From positions 124,001 to 188,000 of the forward strand of contig NADL03000107.1 of assembly GCA_002205965.3 (NCBI GenBank): a stretch of DNA of 64,000 nt, read 5' to 3'. Below are positions 43,809-53,926 of the stretch, one piece after another. The position numbers and the translations under genes are program-made. Within the stretch, counting starts at the first letter, position 1. Each line of letters begins with the position of its first letter. The DNA comes from Kappaphycus alvarezii. Taxonomy: Eukaryota > Rhodophyta > Florideophyceae > Gigartinales > Solieriaceae. The notes below the pieces were generated by a model. It was not told the DNA's origin. It made no database searches and saw nothing but the letters and a program-made list of their open reading frames with translations.

Positions 43809-44528
43809 TGATAGGGGTAAATCGTCGGGAGAAGAGATACTTAGAACCAACTACCCCAAGACGGAGGTGTTGCGAGCGACAAAAGTGCTACCGTGGTATA
43901 GTTGAACAAATAAAAAGGAGTGTATATGGGAGAGAGTTGAGAGGGCTACAAGCAAGTATAAAAGGGGCAGGGTCTACCACTGATGCTCTGCGACCAGCTT
44001 AGGAAAAAGTTTTCTAGGGTCTGAAGTTGACTCTCAACTTCCTACTACTCGGAGCTTGACTTGAAGTTGTCTGCCAACTTCCTTGACCTCTCAAGGAGGA
44101 AGCACTTTACTCAGCTTATATAGACCTTTCGGCTAATCCTAAAGTCTCAATCAAACATACTAAATACCATAAAACGCATTCACGGGAATCGTGTGAACCA
44201 GAGAGACCATTAGAAGATATTTCCTCAAGGTAAATATCTAGGTGCCATACCCATGCCAGCCACCCATCGGCCAGGGGTGGGAATTGATGTGGCCATTATA
44301 TAGACCTTTCAGAGTCACTCGTAGTATCACCCACAACCTAGAACTGTACTGACATCCACTATGACAGCGTGTCCTAAAATAAAAAATCAACCGATGAATT
44401 TGCCACACTCACCCAAATTAAAAATATCTTGCAAATTCAAAAACTGTAAAAATATCTTCCCAGTTCCAATACTGTATACAATTATGGTCCTCATCTAAAT
44501 TTTTTCGTGTGCGAATTTGCGCACATCA
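43809..44528 (-). repeat. 3' LTR of gypsy-1
   Basis: 720 bp. The TATATAAGC box (minus strand, about 44114-44122) lies in the half shared with the solo LTRs. The other half (44189-44528) is not shared with them. Confidence 0.95.
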
Positions 44529-44561
44529 CGCCCTCCCGCTCAAGACGAACGTCCCGGCTCG

Positions 44562-46106
44562 TCACTGCTCTTGTTGTTCTTGTGGGAGTTCTATCCATTC
44601 ATCAGGGAGAGTATAGGGTTCACTATAAGGATATGGTAAGTAGCTCATTTCCAATATGATGAGAGAGTGTGTACCGTGCGATGACCGGCTCATCTCCTTG
44701 GTCAAGAGTTTCGTAGATTCGGCGTTGGTTTCATAGTGTTCTCTAATGAGCTCCTCCCGTTTCACTTCTCCAAACCTTCCAAATGTGAGGTAGTAAACGT
44801 AGTATGCAAACTTTTCTGGCAACGGGTCCAGAAACGGGTATCTGAAGGAGAAAAAAACTCGCAACATAAGGACTGAGTCCTCACGAGTAAGGTGCGCCCC
44901 GTGAATGGTCTGGAAGCACATGCAAATACTAATGGCAAAAAAGGAAATTACTTCTGCTTCTCGAGGGTCCTCTGTCATTTCGCGAAGCCAACGTCTAATT
45001 GGTAGCCGTCCAATAATTAAGGATGCATAGTTTCCCCCTGGGAGACTAGGCGGTGTTTGAGGCGATCTTCTTGGCGATCTTCCTCGCTGCTCCCGACGCC
45101 TTGCCCTCTTCGATGATCCGCCCCGATCACTTGATGGTCCAGCTCGTATCATCATCACGGCCTCGGGAGGATCCTGGTCTTCGGCTGAGGTTGTATTTCT
45201 GAGCGGAGCAACGTAAGGTTCCCATAGAGGATATGGGACCAGTCGATATTCCATATCAGGGGGCAAGCTGTAACCTCTCAGTCGCACATCTTGGTTGTTC
45301 TTGAGAAATACGTAAACTGGACGGATAATGTTCAGATATGTTTGCGACAAGTCTCCGATAGCTACCATTCCATACCTCCCTATAGAGTAATGATATATGA
45401 CTTCCACAAACTCTGGACCTGCTTCCGTGAACCTTCCGTTTTGGAATGAGAATAGAACTCTGATCAATAGTCGGAAATCTTCTTGAGGTAGCAATGGTCC
45501 GTTCAACGTACGAAAACATAGGCATATATTAATGTAGAAATGGATGATTACGTGGAGTTCGTAGTAGTCACGCGTAATCGAGATGATCCATTCCCAGGCC
45601 CTTTTTCCTCCCATAGGAATCATTCTATAGTTAAAGATGAGTATGCCTCGTGGTTGCGCATAGTCCTGTGTGAGAAGGAATTCTTCAGGCCTCTGATGGT
45701 AAGGGACCAGACGACGTGCATGGATTGCCCTCCTTGATCTCTTCCCTGAGCTTGAACAGAGCTTATAATGCGGGTGTCTTTCCTCCGTGACGATGCAAGG
45801 GTTCGAGTACTTTGTTTGGAAAGCCGGCCACTTCACAGCCTGTTGCATTGCTTTTCCGTGTGTACTAAGTACTTTAGAGCCGACTGAGAAAGTTTGGACT
45901 GGAGGCTCTTCATCCTTATTTCTTGTCTGTGTTAGCGCGCGGTGTGATCTCCAGCTTTCGGTGGCCAGTAGTTCGACCTCTCTACTCTCTTCATCGATAA
46001 TATTTGTTTCCATATCTCTCTGTAACATTCTAGGAGCTCTTCCGTACATTAGCTCAAACGGTGACCGTCCACTTCTTCCTCTTCTTCGACGATAGCCGTA
46101 TAACAC
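44562..46106 (-). CDS. gypsy-1 integrase C-terminus and duplicated-domain extension, 514 aa
   Basis: A long open frame. Residues 1-150 are integrase C-terminal (GRSPFELMYGRAPRM, FSVGSKVLSTHGKAM, AIHARRLVPYH). Two copies of a domain I do not recognise follow. Copy 1 (about 170-310) has INICLCFRTLNGPLLPQEDF, LLIRVLFSFQNGRF, YHYSIGRYGMV and ends YRLVPYPLWEPYVAPL. Copy 2 (about 370-510) has ISICMCFQTIHGAHLTREDS, LMLRVFFSFRYPF, YYLTFGRFGEV and ends SYLPYPYSEPYTLPDEW. The linker is basic (SSKRARRREQRGRSPRRS) and could act in nuclear import. Gypsy integrases often end in a chromodomain; this pair occupies that place but does not resemble one. Confidence 0.7.
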   Translation of the reverse strand: MLYGYRRRRGRSGRSPFELMYGRAPRMLQRDMETNIIDEESREVELLATESWRSHRALTQTRNKDEEPPVQTFSVGSKVLSTHGKAMQQAVKWPAFQTKYSNPCIVTEERHPHYKLCSSSGKRSRRAIHARRLVPYHQRPEEFLLTQDYAQPRGILIFNYRMIPMGGKRAWEWIISITRDYYELHVIIHFYINICLCFRTLNGPLLPQEDFRLLIRVLFSFQNGRFTEAGPEFVEVIYHYSIGRYGMVAIGDLSQTYLNIIRPVYVFLKNNQDVRLRGYSLPPDMEYRLVPYPLWEPYVAPLRNTTSAEDQDPPEAVMMIRAGPSSDRGGSSKRARRREQRGRSPRRSPQTPPSLPGGNYASLIIGRLPIRRWLREMTEDPREAEVISFFAISICMCFQTIHGAHLTREDSVLMLRVFFSFRYPFLDPLPEKFAYYVYYLTFGRFGEVKREELIREHYETNAESTKLLTKEMSRSSHGTHSLIILEMSYLPYPYSEPYTLPDEWIELPQEQQEQ

Positions 46107-47000
46107 TTTTGGTAAGGCATCTTCCCACTGGATTTCATTCTCGACATAGTTTTCGATATTGCTCGTTTGATGGTTCCAACCATCCTCTCCGCTTTACCGT
46201 TTGACATAGGAGCGTATGCGAGAACTGTCTTTAGCTGAATCCTTTTCTTCCAAGAAACGAAGCAGTGAAGTTGCAGTAAAACAAAGTGCGTTATCTGAGA
46301 TGATCCTTTTTGGAAGACCAAACGGTTCAATTATTTCTTTTTCGATGAATCTCAGGACCACTTCAGCATTGGCCTCCTCAACTGCAACTGCTATTGGCCA
46401 TCCAGTAAGATGTTCCACCCCTATAAGGAGATATTTGTTTCCGGAAGAGGTTTCCTTGAATGGGCCGGCAAAGTCAATTGAAAGGTTTCAAAGAGACCGG
46501 AAACTGGAAAGCCTAGAGTTGTCTTATACTTTCGTATTGGCGTGAATTTTTGACAGTTGTCGCAGCTTTTCACGAAATTATAGACGTCCTTATGGATACT
46601 GGGCCACCAGAATCTCTCAGTAACGAATTTCTTGGTTGTTTCGAGATCCCAATGCCCTAACTCATCATGAAAAGTCCTCAAGATCTTCATTCTTTCTTTC
46701 AAAGGGGCCACTAGTCGAGGACCGGCTTTCGTGTGTCGGAAGAGTTTCCCATTCCATAGTGTAAAAGCCTTTTGATTCCTGCGTACCCAATTTCTGTGTT
46801 CAATATCAACCTTTCTCATTTCTAGTCCATCCAGGAATTTAATTAGTCCGTCAATATTAGCTTCGTACTCGTTATTGTTCGGCACTTGCACCTCGGCAAC
46901 TCCGACGATGTTCTCGGAAGCTTTTTCATTTGGAATCAGTGGATCCCTCAAGCGGGATAGGTAGTCGGCAGGCTGATTATTGCGTCCGGGCCTATACACA
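46050..47000 (-). pseudogene. gypsy-1 integrase core
   Basis: The zinc-binding part shows FHDELGHWDLETTKKF, FWWPSIHKDVYNFVKSC and CDNCQKF; the catalytic part shows MEHLTGWPIAVAVEEANAEV, PKRIISDNALCF and NGKAERMVGTIKRAISKTMS. It runs into the open frame that ends at 44562. Confidence 0.8.
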
Positions 47001-48266
47001 ATTTCAAACCGATATTCTGCGAAAATGTCGAGCCATCGGGCCAAGCGGTGATGTACATCTTTCTTTTGGAATGCTGTCTTAAGTGCCTGGTGATCAGTTA
47101 TCAAGACAAATTTCTCGAGTGATAAAAGGTATACGCGAAACTTTTTCAGTGCGAAGAGACAACAGCGAGCGCTTCTTTTCGCAGACTGAGTATCTCCTTT
47201 CCGCATCATTCAGAGTGCGACTTGCGAATTGAACCGGGTGTAGTCTTCCGTTTTCATCTTTTTGGGACAAAACGGCACCCAAAGACCGTTCTGAGGCATC
47301 TGTCTCCACAACAAATGGTCTCTTGAAATCTGGATACATGAGCACTGGGGGGACACATAGCTTATCTTTAAGCTCTTCAAATGCGGTTTGCATTTCCTTG
47401 TTCCATAAAAATTTTCCGTTCTTTGTTGTGCTGGCATGTAACGGTGCTGCAGTCTTGGCGAAATCTTTGATAAATCTCCTGTAATATGAGGCCAGTCCTA
47501 AGAAGCTTCGAACCTCCGTCTTTGAAGCGGGCCTTGGTGCCAACTTGATTTTTTTCGTTTTCTCTGGATCCACTTTAATTCCCTCTTGATCGACGATATG
47601 ACCGAGTAATTGGATAGACGTTTTCGCAAAGAAGCATTTGCTTAACTTAATTTTCAGGCTGTACGCAGCTATTTTCTCCACCACAGTCTTGACATGCGAT
47701 ATGTGCTGATCCAAGGTTTTTGAGAATATCACTACATCATCGATATAAACTCTTGCAAATGGAAGTCCTTTCAAAACCTCGTTCATCATTCTTTGGAATG
47801 TAGCTGGGGCATTCATGAGACCAAAAGGCATCACTTCGAACCTGAATGTACCGGCTTTGCTGGTAAAAGTTGTTTTTTCCTTGCATTTTTCATCCAATGG
47901 AATCTGCCAATAACCAGTGTAAAGATCAATTGAGGTGAAGTATCTCCCGTCCTTCAAGTCCTCGAGGATTTCCTCCATATTCGGAATCGGAAATCGATCG
48001 GGTATCATTCTCTGGTTCAGTTGTCGGTAATCGACGCAAAAACGCAGCTTTCCATCCTTCTTTGGTGCGACCACAACTGGAAATGACCATGGGGATGAAA
48101 CTGGCCGAATGATATCATTTTCCAGCATACTTGTAACATTCTCTGAGATAAATTGGTCATATTTTGGCGGTTGACGTCTAGGCCTGTGGTAAATTGGTTG
48201 AGTATCGGTAAGTTCAAATGAGTGAGTGACCGGTACACTTGCTTGTCTTAAATCTGAACACTCCAT
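47000..48266 (-). pseudogene. gypsy-1 reverse transcriptase and RNase H
   Basis: The polymerase carries LRFCVDYRQLNQRMIPDRFP, FTSIDLYTGYWQIPLDEKCK, FEVMPFGLMNAPATFQRMMN and the active site VYIDDVVIF at about 47.73-47.76 kb. The connection is VRSFLGLASYYRRFIKDFAK. RNase H begins PFVVETDASERSLGAVLSQK with the expected catalytic Asp and continues LHPVQFASRTLNDAERRYSV. All key residues are visible in this stretch. Confidence 0.88.
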
Positions 48267-48479
48267 GCAATTACTTCGGAAGATGTTAACATGTCGGATA
48301 TTATCATTGAGGCGGGGGCTGGAAGGTGCTGTACTTTTTCTTGAATTTCTCCAATTTGGCGCTGGTCCTTTTCTTGATCCTCACCCTCCAAATTTTGAAG
48401 GACCTCTTCCGGCGTGCTCACATCTTCAGATATGGAATTCGATATATTCCTTGTTTTCCGTGCAATTGTAATCTTCTTT

Positions 48480-49250
48480 CATGCCCGAATTCCGTCCTTT
48501 GATTCGATATTATCGCAAAAAGAAACACATTCAGGTGTCAAACCTACCCTAGAATTCCATTCTTCATCTGTTTCAAACCCAGAATCATAATCGTCCCATG
48601 TCATGTTCATTGTCCCCCGAGCGTACCCTTTCTCACTTCCGAAAGTGTTAGTTGGTTCGGAATCTTCGCTGTCATAGCTAGAAGTGAAATCTTCACTGTC
48701 CGTCTCTCTTAGATCTTCCGGATGTGTGCTTTTGTCGAAATCCAGGGGCATCTTCACGTTTCTGCCGTCAACATTAACTGAAACGATTTGGTTGCCCAAG
48801 TCAATGCAGGTCCCTAGTCTTTCCATGGTAGGACAGCCAATGATTGCATCGAAAGGGAGCTCCGGCATGAAGAAAGTCTACATCAACTTTAGAGTCCCCA
48901 AAGAACACGGAAACCTTGTTAACAGTGCCCATGCATTTTGAGACGGTTCCATCCGCCACAGTTATTCTTCGAGTAGTTGGAATAATTTCGAGACCTAATC
49001 TGTCACCAAAGTTTCTGAGATAAGGTTTGGAACAGCGCCCGAATCGAAAAGAGCTTGGGTTTGCATTCCCAATACTTTGACTGGTACTAGTTTAAGACGT
49101 CTTGGTGCTGTCGAGGCCGATTGAAGAAACAGTTTCTTACCCTTAGCGGACTTATTAGACCTGATAATTTTTTTGAGTTCTTTCTCGCGTCCTCTGCGTC
49201 GCCCCTCAAAAGTTGACCAAACGTTATCCCAGTTGGGGCCGATGCAAGCT
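48480..49250 (-). pseudogene. gypsy-1 protease region
   Basis: ALFDSGAVPNL near 49.03-49.07 kb has the DSG form of an aspartic protease active site. PELPFDAIIGCPTMERLG (near 48.84 kb) is the usual IIG block. After it comes an acidic tail with many Ser, Asp and Glu residues. Confidence 0.7.
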
Positions 49251-50468
49251 CAGCCACCAAATTGTACTTCTTCACATATTCTAGTACGTCCTTCGGGATA
49301 TCTTAAATTTCTTACTCTTTCTCTCTTGGCCGAAGTGTCCCACCCTGGAACAACTTGATCAAGCCTCTTGGTTCGAGGAGGTACAGGTGCTGGGATATGC
49401 TCCAGCATTCCATAATCTAGCCTAGGTTTTTTCGACAAAACGTTCCCTTCCCCATCCCTTTTTGTCACATTAACTTGACTGATTTCTTCAGCGATGGATA
49501 CATTACCGGCATCCGCCAACCTTGATCCTTCCTGTTTTGTAAGATTTTCATCTCTGGTCCTGACTCTCCTCGCGTCCGATAAATTTGCTCTTCTGTTGTC
49601 TTTAGACCAGCAGTTACTTTCATGATGCCCGTAACGACCGCACTTTCCACAACGAGTGTTTCTATGTGGATTATCAGGACACCTATTTGCAAAGTGTCCA
49701 GGCTTGTGACAGTAGGAACAGACTTCTGCGGCCTTGGGGGCCCCAGACTGGTTCTTCTTAATGGTAAGAGTAAGGCTTTCCAACTGCGAGGTTATCATGT
49801 CAAGTCGATTATCGAATCGGGTTTCCAACCTTTCTTCCAAGTTTTTGACATCGCTCCTGACTGATTCCAATGCTGCTGCGCTAGTCGCTGGCCTTTGATA
49901 ATTCTTTTCAGGATGTACACACCGATGTACGGGTTTCCCTCGGTATTTCACTTAGTGACTGAAACGTCTCCGAATTTTTGACAAATTCTACTATGGTACC
50001 CTTCAGTTCATTAAAAGTGTGAGGGCCCTTGATGAGGAGGAAATCGGAGAGCCGCTTATCCCCCATCGCCGCCTTACGCAGCATTCCGTACTTGGCTTGG
50101 GCGTTGAACCCAGCCTTTTCATAGAGATCACACAAGTATACCAATGAGCTTAACAAATCGTCGAAGTTGAGCCGGGCCTCTATGGCGGTACGAATCATCT
50201 CATCTGGTTCTACCTGCTTAGCATATTCTTTCACAAGCCACTCACATACCTCACCGAAGTTACGCCCATTCCCGTTAAGAGACCACCCGTTGATAAACTT
50301 GGCCTTATATTTGTGCTTTGCGTCACCATGAAGATAGGCGAAGATACTTTCGGCCTTCTCTTCATCGCTCTTCTCACGCATCACAACGTTGACATATGTA
50401 TAGAGAAACTCCTCAACGTCTTCATTCTTGCCCCCTGTGAACGTTATACGAGCAGCGTTGAGATCCAT
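49250..50468 (-). pseudogene. gypsy-1 gag with two CCHC knuckles
   Basis: It starts MDLNAARITFTGGKNEDVEE and includes FAYLHGDAKHKYKAKFINGW, a retrotransposon-gag-type helical region. The nucleocapsid part has CSYCHKPGHFANRC and CGKCGRYGHHESNC, both of the C-x2-C-x4-H-x4-C type. The end has ELASAPTGITFGQLLRGDAE, shared with gypsy-2. Confidence 0.8.
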
Positions 50469-50557
50469 GATTACAGAAAAGAAATCCCCTCGAATGGTTC
50501 CCTAAGACTGCTCAACTCGAATACCTCGGGTGCAACCCCCTCCACAAGAGTACCAAA

Positions 50558-51274
50558 TGATAGGGGTAAATCGTCGGGAGAAGAGATACTTAGAACCAAC
50601 TACCCCAAGACGGAGGTGTTGCGAGCGACAAAAGTGCTACCGTGGTATAGTTGAACAAAAAAAAGGAGTGTATATGGGAGAGAGTTGAGAGGGCTACAAG
50701 CAAGTATAAAAGGGGCAGGGTCTACCACTGATGCTCTGCGACCAGCTTAGGAAAAAGTTTTCTAGGGTCTGAAGTTGACTCTCAACTTCCTACTACTCGG
50801 AGCTTGACCTGAAGTTGTCTGCCAACTTGCTTGACCTCTCAAGGAGGAAGCACTTTACTCAGCTTATATAGACCTTTCGGCTAATCCTAAAGTCTCAATC
50901 AAACATACTAAATACCATAAAACGCATTCACGGGAATCGTGTGAACCAGAGAGACCATTAGAAGATATTTCCTCAAGGTAAATCTAGGTGCCATACCCAT
51001 GCCAGCCACCCATCGGCCAGGGGTGGGAATTGATGTGGCCATTATATAGACCTTTCAGAGTCACTCGTAGTATCACCCACAACCTAGAACTGTACTGACA
51101 TCCACTATGACAGCGTGTCCTAAAATAAAAAATCAACCGATGAATTTGCCACACTCACCCAAATTAAAAATATCTTGCAAATTCAAAAACTGTAAAAATA
51201 TCTTCCCAGTTCCAATACTGTATACAATTATGGTCCTCATCTAAATTTTTTCGTGTGCGAATTTGCGCACATCA
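50558..51274 (-). repeat. 5' LTR of gypsy-1
   Basis: 717 bp, differing from the 3' LTR only by a few substitutions and tiny indels. On the right it abuts a LINE-A tail at GTTACCTTCGTG. Confidence 0.95.
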
Positions 51275-51735
51275 GTTACCTTCGTGAATCCCCTCGCTCT
51301 CCAACAGGAGAGTGAGGGCCTTGAACCCGATGTCCTCTCTGAATGCGGCGCGACATGCAAAGCAGAGAAAATATCAATCCTTTATCGCGACCTCCACCAA
51401 AGGTAGGCTTGTGCCTGTGCCAATCTCCACTCTTGGAGGGTGGCACCCGGATGCATGTGCAGTGCTAAATGACGTGGCAAGGAACGTGGCCGTGAGGGCA
51501 CTGGAGACGTACGGAAAGGGTCGGGTGGTTTTGATGCAAAGGCACGCCGCAGCAGCCGTCATGTCCAATGCGGCCTGCTTGATGGCTGGCCTGAAGGTAT
51601 CATTTTAGGGAGTGTAGTTCCTTCCCCATTACTGTGTCGGTATACCTTTTTGAGTTGATTGCGGTTGTCTGGAAAACCATGGATAGACCGGATATATCTT
51701 CCAAGAGTAAAACACCAAACCTTTTTCCCCCGCAG
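51275..51735 (+). pseudogene. LINE family A tail with 3' flank
   Basis: From its first base it matches 7886-8340: RKYQSFIATSTKGRLVPVPI, STLGGWHPDACAVLNDVARN, LMQRHAAAAVMSNAACLMAG, then stop and the same 3' flank with the recurring motif at 51690-51731. The 5' part is cut off exactly at the LTR of gypsy-1 and is not found on the other side of that element. Confidence 0.75.
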
Positions 51736-52590
51736 CTGTCTTCGTCGCTTACAGCAACGGCTCTTTTCGAGTTGTTCATCGCCGGTCCCCGGCGAAAGGT
51801 TCCAGTCTGCGATCACAACTGAACTCATGCTATCAAAGTCCGGCAGGTTGTTCTTGTCCGCGGCAGCACACGACCGAGCACATCCTCCGCCTCCTCTGTT
51901 TTCTCTTCGCTTCCTCACCCACCGCGGTATGTACATGTCCTCTTCTGCGTGGAATGTCGCTCTGGCTCTCCGTCTCGGTATCACGCTATTCCCTGGATCT
52001 ATTCGCTGTGCGGTCTGCTCCCGGCGCTCGGCCGACATCGCACCCGTCTTAGATCCAAGCGGTCAACCCGTGTTGACCTGCAAATACGACGACGGAATGA
52101 CTCGTCGACATCACGTCCTCCGCAACGTTCTTGCCCGCTACTGTAAAAAGAAACTTTACTTCATTGAGTAGGTTGGGATCGTCGCCTCGTCGAGCATCAG
52201 CTCCTCTACCAGGTTCCCAACCGTCTAGGCATTCGGAGTCCCCCGCGTTACGAGTGGACATTTACATACCCGCTGCATACGGGCTTCACAGTACCGATAT
52301 CGCCGTCGATGTTACTGTTTCCCACCCCTCCGCACGCCGCCACATCTCGCCAAGTACGATTACCGCAGGCGCTGCCACGACACTCGCAGAGCGCGAGAAA
52401 TATCGTCATTATGGCACTTACTGCAACCAAAACGATATCCTCCTCTCCCCTTCGGGATTGATATCTTTGGCGCCTTGGGCGACGACGGCAAGGGTGTTTT
52501 CCGCCGCCTTGCTTCCTTCGCTGCTTCCCGTCGCGGTTTCTCCCTCAACAAGAGCTCCGCGACTTCGTTATCCGTTTTGCGTTTAGTCTC
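51736..52590 (+). pseudogene. LINE family B tail
   Basis: Plus strand, in order: LFSSCSSPVPGERFQSAITT, RGMYMSSSAWNVALALRLGI, IRCAVCSRRSADIA (zinc site), TRRHHVLRNVLARYC, RVDIYIPAAYGLHSTDIAVD, TAGAATTLAEREKYRHYGTY and, after a frame change near 52470, the FGALG-type end. It parallels the B copy at 6.28-7.13 kb. A joint to the LINE-A 3' flank lies at about 51735. The 18-bp string ACTTTACTTCATTGAGTA at 52153-52170 interrupts it. Confidence 0.65.
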
Positions 52591-52980
52591 CTAGTGATGC
52601 AGGCGCGACAGGTTTCCACCGTGGTTAATTTACGAATATACTCCGCACGCTTATGTGCAACATTGTACGACCCATAAAGAATTACCTCCACTACTGGAAT
52701 GAGGGATGCATAGTCGACTCCAAGAGCTGGCATCCGGGACAGAAGGGCCTGGGCCGTTGAGGATCAGACGGTGTCGCTGAGCTGCTGATCAAAGCAGCAG
52801 CGGCAACCGGGCATCGTTAAAATGATGGTACAAAAGAAGCCATAAGTTATGGTATAAGTTTTGTCTTGTCTTGTACCAGCCATAAGTTATGGTATAAGTT
52901 ATGCCTTGTCTTGTACCAGCAATTCAAATGTGGGTAAATTTTACGCTTGAAGCGGTCTGACAAGTTAAGACATTCTACTA
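52591..52980. repeat. Spacer with a 40-bp tandem duplication
   Basis: At 52839-52918 two copies of a 40-bp unit (GCCATAAGTTATGGTATAAG then GTCTTGTCTTGTACCA-like sequence) lie head to tail with three differences. No gene is seen. Confidence 0.6.
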
Positions 52981-52993
52981 CCTTCCAGAAAGG

Positions 52994-53926
52994 CTAATTT
53001 TCGGACACATAGTGAAGAATAAAAATAAAAATAGGAAGGCCAGGCCAACGTTTGAAACAAACGTCAACACGTGATTGGGCATCAGATTTTACATCACGAG
53101 GGTCATAGGAATAGTTGTAGAGTTGAAATGAGCTCAAAAAATTCTGGACAGCATCTAGTCTGCCCAAGGGGGTGCCCAACGCATGAGAGGGTTTAATTTC
53201 GGACAGAAAATCAAGGTGCTGCCAAGGAAAAACGAGGTCGTTCACTATCTCCGCCGCTACTTTGAACGACCTAACTCGCGGAAAACGCTGCGTACGCCTT
53301 TTGTGAGAGCCACTATTGTTGCCATCATGGCTACCAGACATATATGTCTTGTAAACCTCCATCGAGACCTTGGCCAAGCTCTCAATCTCACAACGTCTTC
53401 TCGCACGATCCTCCTTCATCTGCTCTACTCTTCGTCGCTTTGCCTTCTCTCGGCGGACTTTTGTTCCTTTCTCATTGCGTCCTCCATGCATTTACGACGC
53501 TTCCGTGCCTGTCGCTCCAATCTACGGCTAATCTGTGCTTGTTGCTTCCGTTTCTCCTCCTCCTCTCGCAGTGTCGATCTTCTAGCTCTCTCTACTTGCC
53601 GTGCTGCTGCCTCTTGCGTTCCGCTTCTATTCGGGCAAGCCGAGCTTGTTGCTTTTTAAGCTTGGCCTGCTCTTTCTTTGTTGTTGTTGAAGTTCCTCCG
53701 CCTCCTTTTGTCTACGTCGAGCCAACATGTCACCCATCGTCACACATTCGCCGCCGCTCCGCTTTCTAAGACAGTTTACCGGTTCGGGTCCTGTTTCCTC
53801 GTCAGGGCCTTTGTTATTAGAAACTTCGTGCTGCCTTCTGTAAGAAATGTCGTTGACTGTTTCAGCATTTCTTATCAGCAAAGTCAGCTTCTGAATTGCT
53901 TGCGATGGTCCATGGGTTGCGTTCAA
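52994..53926 (-). pseudogene. Basic coiled C-terminal part of the pogo element
   Basis: Two open stretches (53926-53627 and 53491-52994) encode Lys/Arg/Glu-rich, coiled-coil-like sequence: ARRRQKEAEELQQQQRKSRP and REKAKRRRVEQMKEDRARRR. The second ends close to the left TIR. It may be the transposase C-terminus, as pogo proteins often end in a charged tail, or a second ORF. Confidence 0.45.

Larger units (their letters stand above)
43809..51274 (-). mobile_element. Ty3/gypsy element gypsy-1, young
   Basis: The LTRs 43809-44528 (720 bp) and 50558-51274 (717 bp) are nearly identical by eye, so it inserted recently. Both are TG..CA. Next to the 5' LTR the minus strand reads TTTGGTACTCTTGTGG, with TGGTAC.. 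a likely primer-binding site; next to the 3' LTR it reads GCGGGAGGGCG, a purine tract. Internal order: gag, two zinc knuckles, protease, reverse transcriptase, RNase H, integrase and a 3' extension with a duplicated domain. A small number of breaks (about half a dozen) interrupt the coding region. The flanks carry no matching target duplication. Confidence 0.93.

Noticed and set aside
52994-53491. A host nuclear coiled-coil protein
   Set aside because: The ORF lies inside the pogo TIRs and on the transposase strand, so it belongs to the transposon.
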